Shown here: piece after piece, positions 29,370-38,445 of the stretch
How positions within the stretch are numbered: position 1 is the first letter of the stretch
How the letters are laid out: every line of letters begins with the position of its first letter
Assembly: GCF_000299875.1 (NCBI RefSeq)
Contig: NZ_AMRK01000001.1
Location: 248,001-312,000, forward strand
Source of the DNA: Celeribacter baekdonensis B30
Lineage (GTDB): Bacteria; Pseudomonadota; Alphaproteobacteria; Rhodobacterales; Rhodobacteraceae
Reading direction: 5' to 3'
Length of the DNA: 64,000 nt
The notes under the pieces: model-generated
Database searches by the model: none
Told to the model about the DNA's origin: nothing
The model's input: the letters and a program-made list of their open reading frames with translations, nothing else
Translations under genes and position numbers: made by a program

Positions 29370-31490
29370 TCATCTCCAGAATTTCCCCCAACGGTCTTCC
29401 AACTCGTTTGTATGGCTGTTTCTCACAACATCATAAAGCCGGTTGCGCACATCAAGCCGCGCGCCACCATCACGGACGACAGGGCGAATGGTCGTTCCAT
29501 AGCCGCCTTGGGTCGCGGCCCCGGTCAGCCAATCAACCGGAACGGAGAAGCGAATGCCTTTGTCAAAGGAGCCTTCACCGAAGTCTTCGAAGGACACATC
29601 GGTGAGCGTAAAAAACGCCCCGACTCGGAATCCGTTGTCGAACTCGCGGTCCACAGAGAAGGTCGCGCCATAGTCGCCCGCAAGATAGCGCCCGACATCA
29701 AGTTGTCCGAGATAGCCACGGCCAAAATCGTAATAGGCAGAGGCGTGACCTGTCACAATGTCATAGTCTTGAAAGCCAAACATTTGGTCGAAATCACGTT
29801 TTTTAACGTAGTTGAGTTCGGCACCAAGGGCCAGCGGACCATTGACAGGTTTCCAAAGCACTTCGCCGGAGACACCCCCGTACATTGTCTCAAGATACCC
29901 AACGGTGGCACGGCCATACAAATTTTTACCGGGACGAAAGAAATACTCAGCCGTCAGATATTTGATCTCCAAATCCGATTGCTTGGCATATTCCGCGCTG
30001 TCGGTGCGAACATGTGGCAAGACGGAATTTGAGGGGCGTGTGCTGGTATCAAGGTTTCCAGCGACCGGCTGACGCACCGCCGCCGAAAAGACAAGCCCGC
30101 GCGCGGGTTCTAACGAGGCCGCAGCTTGGACGCCAAAGTCGGCGCGCACGGGGTTGTCCGGGTCAAAAAGAGAGGGATCAAGGTAGGGCGTGATCCGCCA
30201 GTTGAATTTGGGGTAAATGCCCGCAATCGGGGCCGCTTCACTGTGGGCGGCATCTTCAAAATCCGCGCGGGCAAAGCTGCGCCAGCTTCCGTCCAGATCG
30301 TATTCAAGCGATTCGAGATCGCTGCGGCGCAGGGTTGTGCGTGAGGTTGTGACTCCATTTGCCATCGCTTCCAAACGGAACGTGGTGATGTCAGCCGGCA
30401 ATTGGTTTGCCAAAACACGCGCGGCCCGGCCAAGCGCTTGTGCTTCTGCCGGGTAGCGACCATTGACGAAACGCACAGTGGCTGTGTCGCCCTCGATTGT
30501 GATGCCTTCAAGCGTGAGGCCCTGATCTTTGAGAGCCATGGACAGAGAGCTGTCTTTTTGGCGGACACTGTTCGCATCCCATGACAACGCCGCTTGGGTT
30601 TGGCGTGGCATAAGCGTTGGCGGGGCCTCTTCGATGCCGCTGGGAAACTTGGGTTTTTGCGGGGTGATCGGAATAGACCCCATGATACCGATTTCTGAGC
30701 CATGAAGGGCATAAACGGATACTTCTCCGCCGTTTTTAAACCCATAGCTTAAAGATGCGTTGAAAGGTGTTTTGTGATCGAAGCCCATACGGCTTTCCTC
30801 TGCCTTGTAAGCGTCAGAGGAATATTCAGCTTTGAAAGTCAGGCGGTCGTTTATTTGATAGGCGATGCCTCCAAAGAAGGCCGCATCGCCACGGAACCAT
30901 TGATCCGTTTCCAGTCTACCCACTTCATTAACACCATTGGGGCCACTGCCGCGTTCTTCAAAATCATCAGAGACGATAGATAAGGGGTTTGAAAAACCAC
31001 CATATGAGCCAAGTCTACCCCATCCGATACCCCCAGTAAGGGAAGCACGACCATCAAAGATATGCTTTGTTGCTGAAATATATTCAGATCCATAAATGCC
31101 GGTGCCGCCAAAATCACGGAGGCCAACTACAACAGACGGGCGCTTTTCTGTTTCCGTTAGGAGTAAATAGCCAAAATCAAAGCTGCGGTCATAACGATTG
31201 ATAATTTCTGTACCTACGATATCAAAATCGTCTAAAATAGAATAACGGAAACTCCCAAATATTCTAGGCGTGAGCTGAAATGACGATGAATATCTTCGAG
31301 CTGTGCCATAGCCTGCGTATGTAAACTGAAGGGTGCCATCGGGGAAAACTTCACCAGTAGGTATGTCGATCAAGCCTGGCGTGCCAAAGGTTGACATTGA
31401 CAAGTTGATCTCAGCATCTTGTGCCAATATGGGGAGGGAGCTTAATGCAGTGTAGGCTAATAATCCTACGAAAAACCGTTTAGATATCAT
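29370..31490 (-). CDS. yjbH: YjbH-family outer-membrane exopolysaccharide protein
   Basis: 706 aa, with a cleavable signal (KRFFVGLLAYTALSSLPILA-QDAE). The N-terminal STFGTPGLIDIPTGEVFPDG is the hallmark of YjbH. Alternating amphipathic strands, the closing FRVGAFFTLTDVSFEDFGEG and an aromatic C-terminus (EDRWGKFWR) fit a large beta-barrel lipoprotein-partner family (YjbH/GfcD) implicated in EPS export. Start at 31490 preferred over 31496 because of spacing from GGGA. It is followed directly by yjbF with overlapping frames, and sits next to the main polysaccharide locus, same strand, 166 bp from its last gene. Confidence 0.88.
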   Translation of the reverse strand: MISKRFFVGLLAYTALSSLPILAQDAEINLSMSTFGTPGLIDIPTGEVFPDGTLQFTYAGYGTARRYSSSFQLTPRIFGSFRYSILDDFDIVGTEIINRYDRSFDFGYLLLTETEKRPSVVVGLRDFGGTGIYGSEYISATKHIFDGRASLTGGIGWGRLGSYGGFSNPLSIVSDDFEERGSGPNGVNEVGRLETDQWFRGDAAFFGGIAYQINDRLTFKAEYSSDAYKAEESRMGFDHKTPFNASLSYGFKNGGEVSVYALHGSEIGIMGSIPITPQKPKFPSGIEEAPPTLMPRQTQAALSWDANSVRQKDSSLSMALKDQGLTLEGITIEGDTATVRFVNGRYPAEAQALGRAARVLANQLPADITTFRLEAMANGVTTSRTTLRRSDLESLEYDLDGSWRSFARADFEDAAHSEAAPIAGIYPKFNWRITPYLDPSLFDPDNPVRADFGVQAAASLEPARGLVFSAAVRQPVAGNLDTSTRPSNSVLPHVRTDSAEYAKQSDLEIKYLTAEYFFRPGKNLYGRATVGYLETMYGGVSGEVLWKPVNGPLALGAELNYVKKRDFDQMFGFQDYDIVTGHASAYYDFGRGYLGQLDVGRYLAGDYGATFSVDREFDNGFRVGAFFTLTDVSFEDFGEGSFDKGIRFSVPVDWLTGAATQGGYGTTIRPVVRDGGARLDVRNRLYDVVRNSHTNELEDRWGKFWR

Positions 31491-31656
31491 TATCATCCCA
31501 CACCACTTGAAAGCCCCCTGTTCACTTTATGCGACAGAGCACACATCTGCATTGTCGAAAATGATATACTATAGGTGCATATGCTTCTATTATAGATTTA
31601 AGGATCTGGTCTGACTGTTGCAAAATTATAGACGTGTCGGGTGCAAAGACGAAAAT

Positions 31657-32856
31657 TTAATCATTGTAATGCTTTATGGCCGCCTCGGCCAGATGTAGCA
31701 AAATTATGGCACGCGTATTCCAGTCGTATTCCGTTTCTGCTTTTTGTCGCGCGGCATACGTCATGTCTTCTAAGCGTTCAACGTCTCCGATCAACTGATG
31801 AACTATTTCAATTGCTTTCTCCATGGTGGGGGCGTCTTGATATTCCAATCCGGGCGTCAACTCCGTGCCCTGCATGGCATGGGCGAAAGCAACGATTGCC
31901 AGATCTGAAAAAATATAGTCCAATGTCTTGAGTTTAAATCCTCCACCCATTTCTTCCAAAACAAGGGCAACACGTGCATCTTTAACAACATCGGATAAAT
32001 GTTCGAAAGGACACATGAATTCGACTTCTGGATACCGAGCACTTAAACGCTTAACCACTTTAGGTGGGGCCTTACCAGCGATGCGAAGGCGAAAAGGCAG
32101 TAAACTAATTCCAGCAGTATATTTTTCGTAAGCCGCTAAAATCATTTCCAAGTTTGAAATTTTCGCATTCCACTCGAAAGAACCAACCAAGACAGCTATT
32201 TTATTTCGGCGATCATGGGCATGTGGTTTTTCGAGGCCTGAATGCGCGTACCCCGGCTTTAAAACTTTAGACGGAACAGCGCAGCCAAGCTCTTTATAAC
32301 GATCTTGGTCTTCGCGAGATATCGTCGTCAGGCCTTGAATCTGTTTTAAAAGGCCCAACTCCATTTTGCGGTATTTTGCTGCATCCAGCATTTGCACCCA
32401 ACGCAAAACCCGCTTTTTTGACGCCGCAGCAATTTGCGGCCTGATATCGGCATCAACATTGTGGGAAATATAGATTGAGGGAAGATTGTGTTTGTCGACA
32501 ATTGGCTTTGCCTTGGCTGTCACCGCTTCATTTAACAAAACAATGTCAAAATCGTTCTCTTTCAATAATACGTCCAGTGCTTTTATCCCATCCGGGGATA
32601 GTGCTCGTTCCGCAGCCCGAGGATAGCGACTTGTAAGCGATCTAAAATCTGCTGTTCGTCCCTTAGTTTCTTTTTGCCCAAGCCAACGTGCATTTGATTT
32701 CGTTACAGTGTCAGGCATACCACTGCCACAAAATACGGTAACTTGGACTTCCTCTACTGCACTTAGGCTTTCAATTATTCCAGCTGTGTATTGAAGGTCA
32801 CCAGCGTGGCTCGGATAAGGGTATACTCGGGTTATAAATAATATGCGCATCGTCAT
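31657..32856 (-). CDS. GT4-type glycosyltransferase (GT-B fold)
   Basis: 399 aa. The N-terminus MRILFITRVYPYPSHAGDLQYTAGI is a GT-B acceptor domain. KIAVLVGSFEWNAKISNLEMIL begins the donor domain, and EEMGGGFKLKTLDYIFSDLAIVA stands where E-x7-E motifs are in GT4 enzymes; the GGGFKLK form is typical of the ExoL/WcaC-like 'glycosyltransferase 4' proteins of EPS loci. Last gene of the minus-strand polysaccharide operon, ATGA-overlapped with the preceding transferase. Linkage specificity cannot be read from sequence. Local base composition is AT-rich relative to the flanking housekeeping genes. Confidence 0.83.
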   Translation of the reverse strand: MTMRILFITRVYPYPSHAGDLQYTAGIIESLSAVEEVQVTVFCGSGMPDTVTKSNARWLGQKETKGRTADFRSLTSRYPRAAERALSPDGIKALDVLLKENDFDIVLLNEAVTAKAKPIVDKHNLPSIYISHNVDADIRPQIAAASKKRVLRWVQMLDAAKYRKMELGLLKQIQGLTTISREDQDRYKELGCAVPSKVLKPGYAHSGLEKPHAHDRRNKIAVLVGSFEWNAKISNLEMILAAYEKYTAGISLLPFRLRIAGKAPPKVVKRLSARYPEVEFMCPFEHLSDVVKDARVALVLEEMGGGFKLKTLDYIFSDLAIVAFAHAMQGTELTPGLEYQDAPTMEKAIEIVHQLIGDVERLEDMTYAARQKAETEYDWNTRAIILLHLAEAAIKHYND

Positions 32857-33989
32857 ACTCCCAAAACCGTATCTAGAATTTTCCCCGTAAAGGCGTTCGA
32901 AGTATGTGAAGCTTCAAATGCCGGATCAGATATCGAAGGAACCCACTCTGAAATTGCGCGTGATAGCACTTGGGGGTTGGTGCAATCTACCGCTAAGCCA
33001 AGCTTGTAACGGTCAACTTGAAACCCGATTAAACCTGTATTTTGTGCGATCAGTGGACGCTTTCCAGCCACAGCCCAATGCAAAACACCAGAAGATCCAA
33101 CATGATTTTGATAGGGAGCAAGTATGATCGCCGCGTGCTGAACTTCACATGCAAGTTCCTCATCTGTCACAAAGCGGTCTTCAATTTCAATGATCGCATT
33201 CGTTTCAGTACGCAAAGTGGCGAGCTTTTCCATAAAGCGTGCACGCTCATCTGCGCCAAGGCGCCCGACAAATCGTAGTATAAATTTATTGCGACCATCT
33301 TCGCCGAGTAGTTTCCAAGCATCTAATGTCTGAAAAATACCTTTCCGTTCCGTGAGCGCGCCAAAAACCAAAACGATTTTTCGCCCATTTTCTCGAATTT
33401 CTGGCTCCATACTGATCAAGTCAAAGTTTGGTGCCGGGTCCGCAACAAATTCCAGTGCCTTGGTTGTTTGCCCTGCGCGACTGGTCGGCGCTACCTCATC
33501 CAACGTCAACAGCGCCCCGCGGCAGACTCGGCGCGCCAAAGCATATGTAACCCAGCGCCTAACACTGTCCAAAGAGCCCCCTAAAGAGCCGGGCAAACCA
33601 AAGTGGTTTGGTGGGCGAAATATAATGCCTGACACGCGCTGACCATACGGCAAAGGCGTGGGGTCCATCGCTGCAGCAACAACAGCATGGTCAAAAAATG
33701 GCAAAAAGACGGGGCCTTGCTCTGCTGCCTGTCGCGCTGCACGCCATTGCGCGCGCCCTCTGGAAAACAATGAGCCAGATGTCATCTCTGCATGCTGTTC
33801 CGTTGGGATAATTTCAAGTGATGCACCAATCTCTTTGGTAAACGCATCTAACCTCTTCGCCATTTCCGGGCCTACAATCGCTCGAACAGTTTGAAAGCGC
33901 TCGTCCTTGACCGCTGCCCCCAAAACCATCTTGGCCCAAAACGTACAGTGCCCTTCGGTGAGAGGTTCTAAGTAGGTGAATGTGGTCAA
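32853..33989 (-). CDS. Glycosyltransferase, GT-B type
   Basis: 378 aa. No strong N-terminal motif (MTTFTYLEPLTEGHCTFWAKMVLGA), but the C-terminal half is a clear GT4/GT1 donor domain: KIVLVFGALTERKGIFQTLDAW, ELACEVQHAAIILAPYQNHVGSSGVLHWAVAGKRPLIA. The SSGVLHWA segment occupies the E-x7-E position but lacks the first Glu, which is seen in some EPS transferases. 4-bp ATGA overlaps with both neighbours (Wzy upstream, GT4 downstream) indicate coupled translation. Role in repeat-unit assembly is inferred from the locus. Confidence 0.75.
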   Translation of the reverse strand: MTTFTYLEPLTEGHCTFWAKMVLGAAVKDERFQTVRAIVGPEMAKRLDAFTKEIGASLEIIPTEQHAEMTSGSLFSRGRAQWRAARQAAEQGPVFLPFFDHAVVAAAMDPTPLPYGQRVSGIIFRPPNHFGLPGSLGGSLDSVRRWVTYALARRVCRGALLTLDEVAPTSRAGQTTKALEFVADPAPNFDLISMEPEIRENGRKIVLVFGALTERKGIFQTLDAWKLLGEDGRNKFILRFVGRLGADERARFMEKLATLRTETNAIIEIEDRFVTDEELACEVQHAAIILAPYQNHVGSSGVLHWAVAGKRPLIAQNTGLIGFQVDRYKLGLAVDCTNPQVLSRAISEWVPSISDPAFEASHTSNAFTGKILDTVLGV

Positions 33990-35284
33990 TTTATCTTACG
34001 CTCCTGAAAATTGTGAATCCCCAACTCACTTTGTGTTGCCTGTTGAAGAGATTGAGTGTGTTTCAAGTGCCAGAAACCTGCCAAAACCATTACAAAATAA
34101 CCCCAGAAAAACGGCGTGTGTATGTCGGCAACGCTAAAAGAGTGAATGATAATAAAAAGTATAACGAATAAAAAATGTGCCTTAGAAACCATGCTAACGA
34201 GTTTCAAAATGAAGAACCAAATTAGGACGGTCCCCACAATACCGTATTGCCAAAACATTGAGAAAAACACATTACCAGCCAAGACAGAATGACTCTTTTC
34301 CGTTAAAACAAAAAGAGGGGTTGCTGATCCTCGTATTTGGTTAATCAAGTGAAAAATATCTTCCTCTACTCCGACCCCAAAGCCGAGAAAAGGGCGCTCA
34401 GCTAACGATTTAACCGCCATAAACGCAGGTTCCACGATGCGGATATAGGCGCTAGCTTCTATCGGCGTACCATCAAACCCTAATCGTGTAATCATTTGAA
34501 GGGCAACAACGAAAAGGCCGGCACCTATTCCTGAAACTGCGACAGTTTTTAAAAGCAGGCCATTTGTTCTTAGGCGTTGTCTTTGGAACACGAGCAGAGA
34601 TACGGTAACGGCGATGCCTGGAGCAGCCGTGACGCTTGGCTCCAGCACGACGAAGGCGACGCTCCAAATCAATATTAGAGATTTATTAAAATTTTCCGTG
34701 CTCGTTGTCACGGCAACGACAAGAAGCATACCAAAGAATTTTGCAACATGGGACGGTTCACTTGCGAAGAGTTTTGGACGAATGAATCCGTAGTTTGTCA
34801 TATCTCGCAAATCATTACCGTAGACCAATTCAGATGAATACAGTAACCCGCGAACGAAATCACTTACTGGTTTTAAAGGCCCAACTCTCTCTAAAAACAA
34901 ACCAACTAAAATTAGCCAAATCAATAGTTTAGACCATTTATGGATTGTACGAGGCGGAAAATTTAACACTAAAAGCAAGAAGCCCGTCGATGCTGAGACT
35001 GTAAGGAAGAAGAGTGTTAAAGATACAAACTGCGGGCCTATTTCTGTCGCTCCACCCCGCAACAAGACGTTAAAAATGAAAAGTGCAAGTAAAACGCCGC
35101 AAAAAGAAAGTAGCCAAAAAAACAGTTTTTGGCTTTTAAGATAGAGAACTAACGAAACAAGCCCGGGAAGTAAGTACACACCAAATGGAATGCCAAGCGG
35201 AGCAAGAGTGTAAAGCCCGAAAAGGCTCATTGTGAGTAGTACCGTTTTCATCATACCGTGATTTCTTTTCACTCCACTTTTCAT
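33986..35284 (-). CDS. O-antigen/EPS polymerase (Wzy-like)
   Basis: 432-aa hydrophobic protein with about 10-12 membrane segments and a large soluble loop near residues 290-330 (IRIVEPAFMAVKSLAERPFLGFGVGVEEDIF), where Wzy and WaaL ligases carry the G-x-G-x loop. No other polymerase candidate is present in the locus and Wzx is two genes upstream, so it most likely polymerises flipped repeat units in the periplasm. Sequence of this family diverges quickly; the ligase alternative cannot be excluded. The coding region is distinctly AT-rich, as often for acquired O-unit genes. Confidence 0.8.
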   Translation of the reverse strand: MKSGVKRNHGMMKTVLLTMSLFGLYTLAPLGIPFGVYLLPGLVSLVLYLKSQKLFFWLLSFCGVLLALFIFNVLLRGGATEIGPQFVSLTLFFLTVSASTGFLLLVLNFPPRTIHKWSKLLIWLILVGLFLERVGPLKPVSDFVRGLLYSSELVYGNDLRDMTNYGFIRPKLFASEPSHVAKFFGMLLVVAVTTSTENFNKSLILIWSVAFVVLEPSVTAAPGIAVTVSLLVFQRQRLRTNGLLLKTVAVSGIGAGLFVVALQMITRLGFDGTPIEASAYIRIVEPAFMAVKSLAERPFLGFGVGVEEDIFHLINQIRGSATPLFVLTEKSHSVLAGNVFFSMFWQYGIVGTVLIWFFILKLVSMVSKAHFLFVILFIIIHSFSVADIHTPFFWGYFVMVLAGFWHLKHTQSLQQATQSELGIHNFQERKIN

Positions 35285-35300
35285 CCATAGTAAATAGACG

Positions 35301-36293
35301 TTAGCGATCTACGTTTGGGCTGAATTGAGGCATTATTTCAAATGCAGAATAGGGGCAGTTTTGGAAAGCCCTCAGAATTTCCTCTACGGCATCTTTATCC
35401 CGGTTGCTGATTGTATTTTGCCAACGCCCCACCAGTGCGGAGGAATCTCCGCTTTTGATCGCATCACGTCCAGATTTATCACTCAAACGTTTTACTGAAT
35501 GAGACGACTGTTGGAGCATTGCGATCATCTTGGGTGTTACGGGAATATCGCAGAGCGTGGCAAGTTCTTGAATGGTCGCTTTTGGGTCTATCACTAAGTC
35601 TTCATAGAATATGCACGGGACCGCCCCAGACAGAGCATGAAATAGCGGGAGGTTTTCAAGGCACCAGCCAAGAACATAACGTTGAAGCTTTGACCCTTGT
35701 GCAACAGTTTGGTCCAGCATAGCATTTTGTGCATCAGAAAGAATTTTTGTGCGTATAGCATGATGTTGTGAGAATTGAGAAAGTCTATCTCCCCATCCAT
35801 TTCGCATGCAAGACAGAGCTTGTGGGATTGGATGCCTGAAATACAGGATAGTTTGTAAGCCCCAGCGCTGTAAATGTGGCAACAAATAATGAGCATCTGT
35901 GGTCTTTAGGACAAGCCGATCTGTTTTGAACCAATAGTCATCGCGCCAAAATCGCCATGGTTCTTGAATGTGAAGGTCGCCGGATTGGATTGCTCGCACA
36001 TAGGCTTCAAGAGCTAAGAGTTCACTCTCTTCGGGGGCGACAAAAATTCCACCTGAAGGATAGGGCATGTGCCGCATTTGCGTCTTGGTTGCTGTATAAA
36101 TCGAGAACGGTTGATCAACAGATTTAACGCGAGGGTGATGTGCCAAAATTTGCATCAGCAGGGTAGACCCAGAGCGTCTAGAACCAATGAGTGCAATATC
36201 TTTGGGTTCATCTTGTTGTTGATGTGTATTCAAACTCTCCCAAAGGAATTGGCGAAACGCATCTTTCAAAAGGGGTCGAAATTGATTGCTCAT
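35301..36293 (-). CDS. Sulfotransferase-family protein
   Basis: 330 aa. The PAPS 5'-phosphosulfate loop is IALIGSRRSGSTLLMQILAHHP (residues about 33-54), and a 3'-phosphate-like motif is YFRHPIPQALS. These match bacterial carbohydrate sulfotransferases. Lies between wzx (ATGA overlap at 36290-36293) and wzy, so sulfation of a polysaccharide repeat unit is the natural inference, using PAPS in the cytoplasm. It is one of two such genes in the operon. Which sugar is sulfated is unknown. Confidence 0.82.
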   Translation of the reverse strand: MSNQFRPLLKDAFRQFLWESLNTHQQQDEPKDIALIGSRRSGSTLLMQILAHHPRVKSVDQPFSIYTATKTQMRHMPYPSGGIFVAPEESELLALEAYVRAIQSGDLHIQEPWRFWRDDYWFKTDRLVLKTTDAHYLLPHLQRWGLQTILYFRHPIPQALSCMRNGWGDRLSQFSQHHAIRTKILSDAQNAMLDQTVAQGSKLQRYVLGWCLENLPLFHALSGAVPCIFYEDLVIDPKATIQELATLCDIPVTPKMIAMLQQSSHSVKRLSDKSGRDAIKSGDSSALVGRWQNTISNRDKDAVEEILRAFQNCPYSAFEIMPQFSPNVDR

Positions 36294-37753
36294 TTATGGA
36301 CCTTCTCTTTTTGAACGATGGCATTCTTTGAAAGAGCAAATATGACAAGTGGGCCGAATAAAACGGCGTTCAGCCCAGTTACAAGCAATAGCGCTTTCGC
36401 GGGGGGTTGTGTTGAAATTTGGTTCATAATGATGAGGTTAAAGAGGGTAAAGGTTGCAAAAAATGCAAATAGTCGCCCCCATCGAAGATCACTTAAAACG
36501 CGGCGTAAGAAATTGTGTTCTCCTGCCCCATAGATACAAGCGCCCACGCTGCGCACAGCCTGTGAAAGTGCAAACAGGATAGAACATTCAAGAATACCAC
36601 CACCCAAGCTCACCAGAACCGTTACACATATCAGCATGGCGATAAGTGTTGCGATTCCCAATCGACCCAATGCATGAACACGTCCCGTTGCCTGTGCGAC
36701 CCAGTAAAAAGGCGTACTGAGCGCAGTAAAAACCATTGAGCCTGAAAAAATCTGTGTCGCTAAAATCAACTGACTGGGAGTCTCACCTAGCCAAGCAACA
36801 AGAATGAGATCGGTATAGAGCAATAGAAAGAGTGAGGCTGGTGTCACCAGCATGACTTGGCTTACAAATCCATTTCGCACGAGGCGGATAGCGGCAGCTT
36901 CATCCCCAGCCTGAAGAAAACTTGACACACCAGGAAGCAAAGTCCGCAATGCTTGGCTAAAAGCTTGATTGATAGCAACTGGGATTCGTAAGGCTACAGA
37001 AAAAATGCCAACTGCGGCAGGGCCAAGCAAGGCGCCGATCAGCACTTGCGACAGCGGCTGAAACCCGCGCTGGGATAGGTTTTCTAAACCAAAACCCGAC
37101 GTCAAGATCTTTAAAGCACCGAGCTTTGAGGTGCGTCCTTTCCACTCAAACTCCCTTCGTACAATTACATAAATAAGAGCGAATTCAGCGACGCCTCCGG
37201 CCAGAAGTGCAGAACCAAATATGAACCATGCAACTGCCGTATTATCTTTGATACAGATAATAACAATCGTGGTTTGAACAACAACTCTAAGAACCGTTTT
37301 GAAGTTAAACCAGTGTTGTTGATGCTGACCCATACGAATTGCAATCAACCAATTTGACATCAGTTGCGGTAATGCAGAAACTGCAGCAAGCCCAATACCC
37401 AATGCGGCCGTCATATTGAATTGCCAGGCAGCAAGTGCGAAAAGCAATCCAAGCAGCCCTAGGGATATCGTCAAGCGAGATAACCGGCGCAATATGGGCG
37501 CAGTGTCTTGCACCCCAACTTGCGATATTCGGAGTGTTAGAGCGGATGTCAGGCCAAAATCAAGCACCAATACGTTCATATTGACAGCCATCAACAAAGA
37601 CCATTGCCCCACAAGATCAATCCCACCCAACCGCGCGAGACTTCCAAGCAGTACAATGTTGATGCCAGTATTAGATGCAAATGAGAGCAAAACAGCAACA
37701 CGTGCTATGCGTAAATTTTGCTCACTTGATACTATTCTGCTTGGGGACTTCAC
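36290..37753 (-). CDS. Repeat-unit flippase (Wzx-like, MOP superfamily)
   Basis: 487 aa with about 12-14 predicted hydrophobic segments. The LLSFASNTGINIVLLGSLARLGGIDLVGQWSLLMAVNM region and NLSQRGFQPLSQVLIGALLGPAAVGIFSVALRI are typical of polysaccharide-transporting MOP/RfbX proteins (residue ranges about 18-55 and 230-260). It would move lipid-linked repeat units across the inner membrane for the Wzy-like polymerase. Both ends overlap neighbouring sulfotransferase genes by 4 bp, so the three are probably co-translated. Confidence 0.87.
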   Translation of the reverse strand: MKSPSRIVSSEQNLRIARVAVLLSFASNTGINIVLLGSLARLGGIDLVGQWSLLMAVNMNVLVLDFGLTSALTLRISQVGVQDTAPILRRLSRLTISLGLLGLLFALAAWQFNMTAALGIGLAAVSALPQLMSNWLIAIRMGQHQQHWFNFKTVLRVVVQTTIVIICIKDNTAVAWFIFGSALLAGGVAEFALIYVIVRREFEWKGRTSKLGALKILTSGFGLENLSQRGFQPLSQVLIGALLGPAAVGIFSVALRIPVAINQAFSQALRTLLPGVSSFLQAGDEAAAIRLVRNGFVSQVMLVTPASLFLLLYTDLILVAWLGETPSQLILATQIFSGSMVFTALSTPFYWVAQATGRVHALGRLGIATLIAMLICVTVLVSLGGGILECSILFALSQAVRSVGACIYGAGEHNFLRRVLSDLRWGRLFAFFATFTLFNLIIMNQISTQPPAKALLLVTGLNAVLFGPLVIFALSKNAIVQKEKVHK

Positions 37754-38445
37754 TTAAAATAGGCTTCATTTTCATGTGAACTGATAAAGCAGTCGGGCAA
37801 ACTCCTTAATCTTTCGTCAATAGGATCAAAAATGTGCTTGAGCGCACTTGTTACCTCTGAATCATAATCGTCTACTTTTCGCGCACGTTCTTTGGGAAGC
37901 ACAACTTTCATGTTTAAAAAATCACTTAGTCTTTCTGAGTTTTCCCACAGTGTTTCAAATCGTAAACAAAGGGTAGGGATGGTTTCAGTGACGGCCCAAG
38001 AGTGGATTTGTTTTTCAAAGTTCAGAACGTCTGATTTAAATAAGTCTTCATACTTTCCTTCAGAACGTAGATTGACGAAATGCTCTTCAACCCATTCTTG
38101 ACCAAAGCGCTCCTTCGCCGAATGCACCGACTTCGCAGCGTCCAAAGTTGAGCCAAACAGAAATATGGCTTTCCCACCATTGACCACCAACCGCTCAGGA
38201 TAGTCATGCGTTTTATACACTGTTCCACGGATCAAAGGTTTATTGCTAAGGTTCCAACACTGATCAGCAGTTAGCCTGTGGCCCCAGAAAAGATTTCGAA
38301 GAGGACTGCGTGCAATCACCGCTTCCACAACAGCATCATAAACCAAAGTACTTCCGGAACGCCCCATACTTGCTATCACAATCGGCTCAATGCCTTGATT
38401 GGAACTCATCCGCTGAAGAGCTCTTTTCGTCTGCTGTCGTATCAC
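37750..38445 (-). CDS. Small sulfotransferase-like P-loop protein
   Basis: 231 aa. IVIASMGRSGSTLVYDAVVEA near residues 22-42 is a PAPS-binding loop of the sulfotransferase type, followed by YKTHDYPERL, equivalent to the K-x-H acceptor-site motif, and a sulfotransferase-like middle (IFLFGSTLDAAKSVHSAKERFG). The C-terminus is shorter than in classical enzymes. ATGA overlaps with the wzx gene downstream and with the spike-fibre-like gene upstream (38442-38445). Likely modifies the same polysaccharide. A non-sulfating P-loop role is possible. Confidence 0.72.
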   Translation of the reverse strand: MIRQQTKRALQRMSSNQGIEPIVIASMGRSGSTLVYDAVVEAVIARSPLRNLFWGHRLTADQCWNLSNKPLIRGTVYKTHDYPERLVVNGGKAIFLFGSTLDAAKSVHSAKERFGQEWVEEHFVNLRSEGKYEDLFKSDVLNFEKQIHSWAVTETIPTLCLRFETLWENSERLSDFLNMKVVLPKERARKVDDYDSEVTSALKHIFDPIDERLRSLPDCFISSHENEAYFK

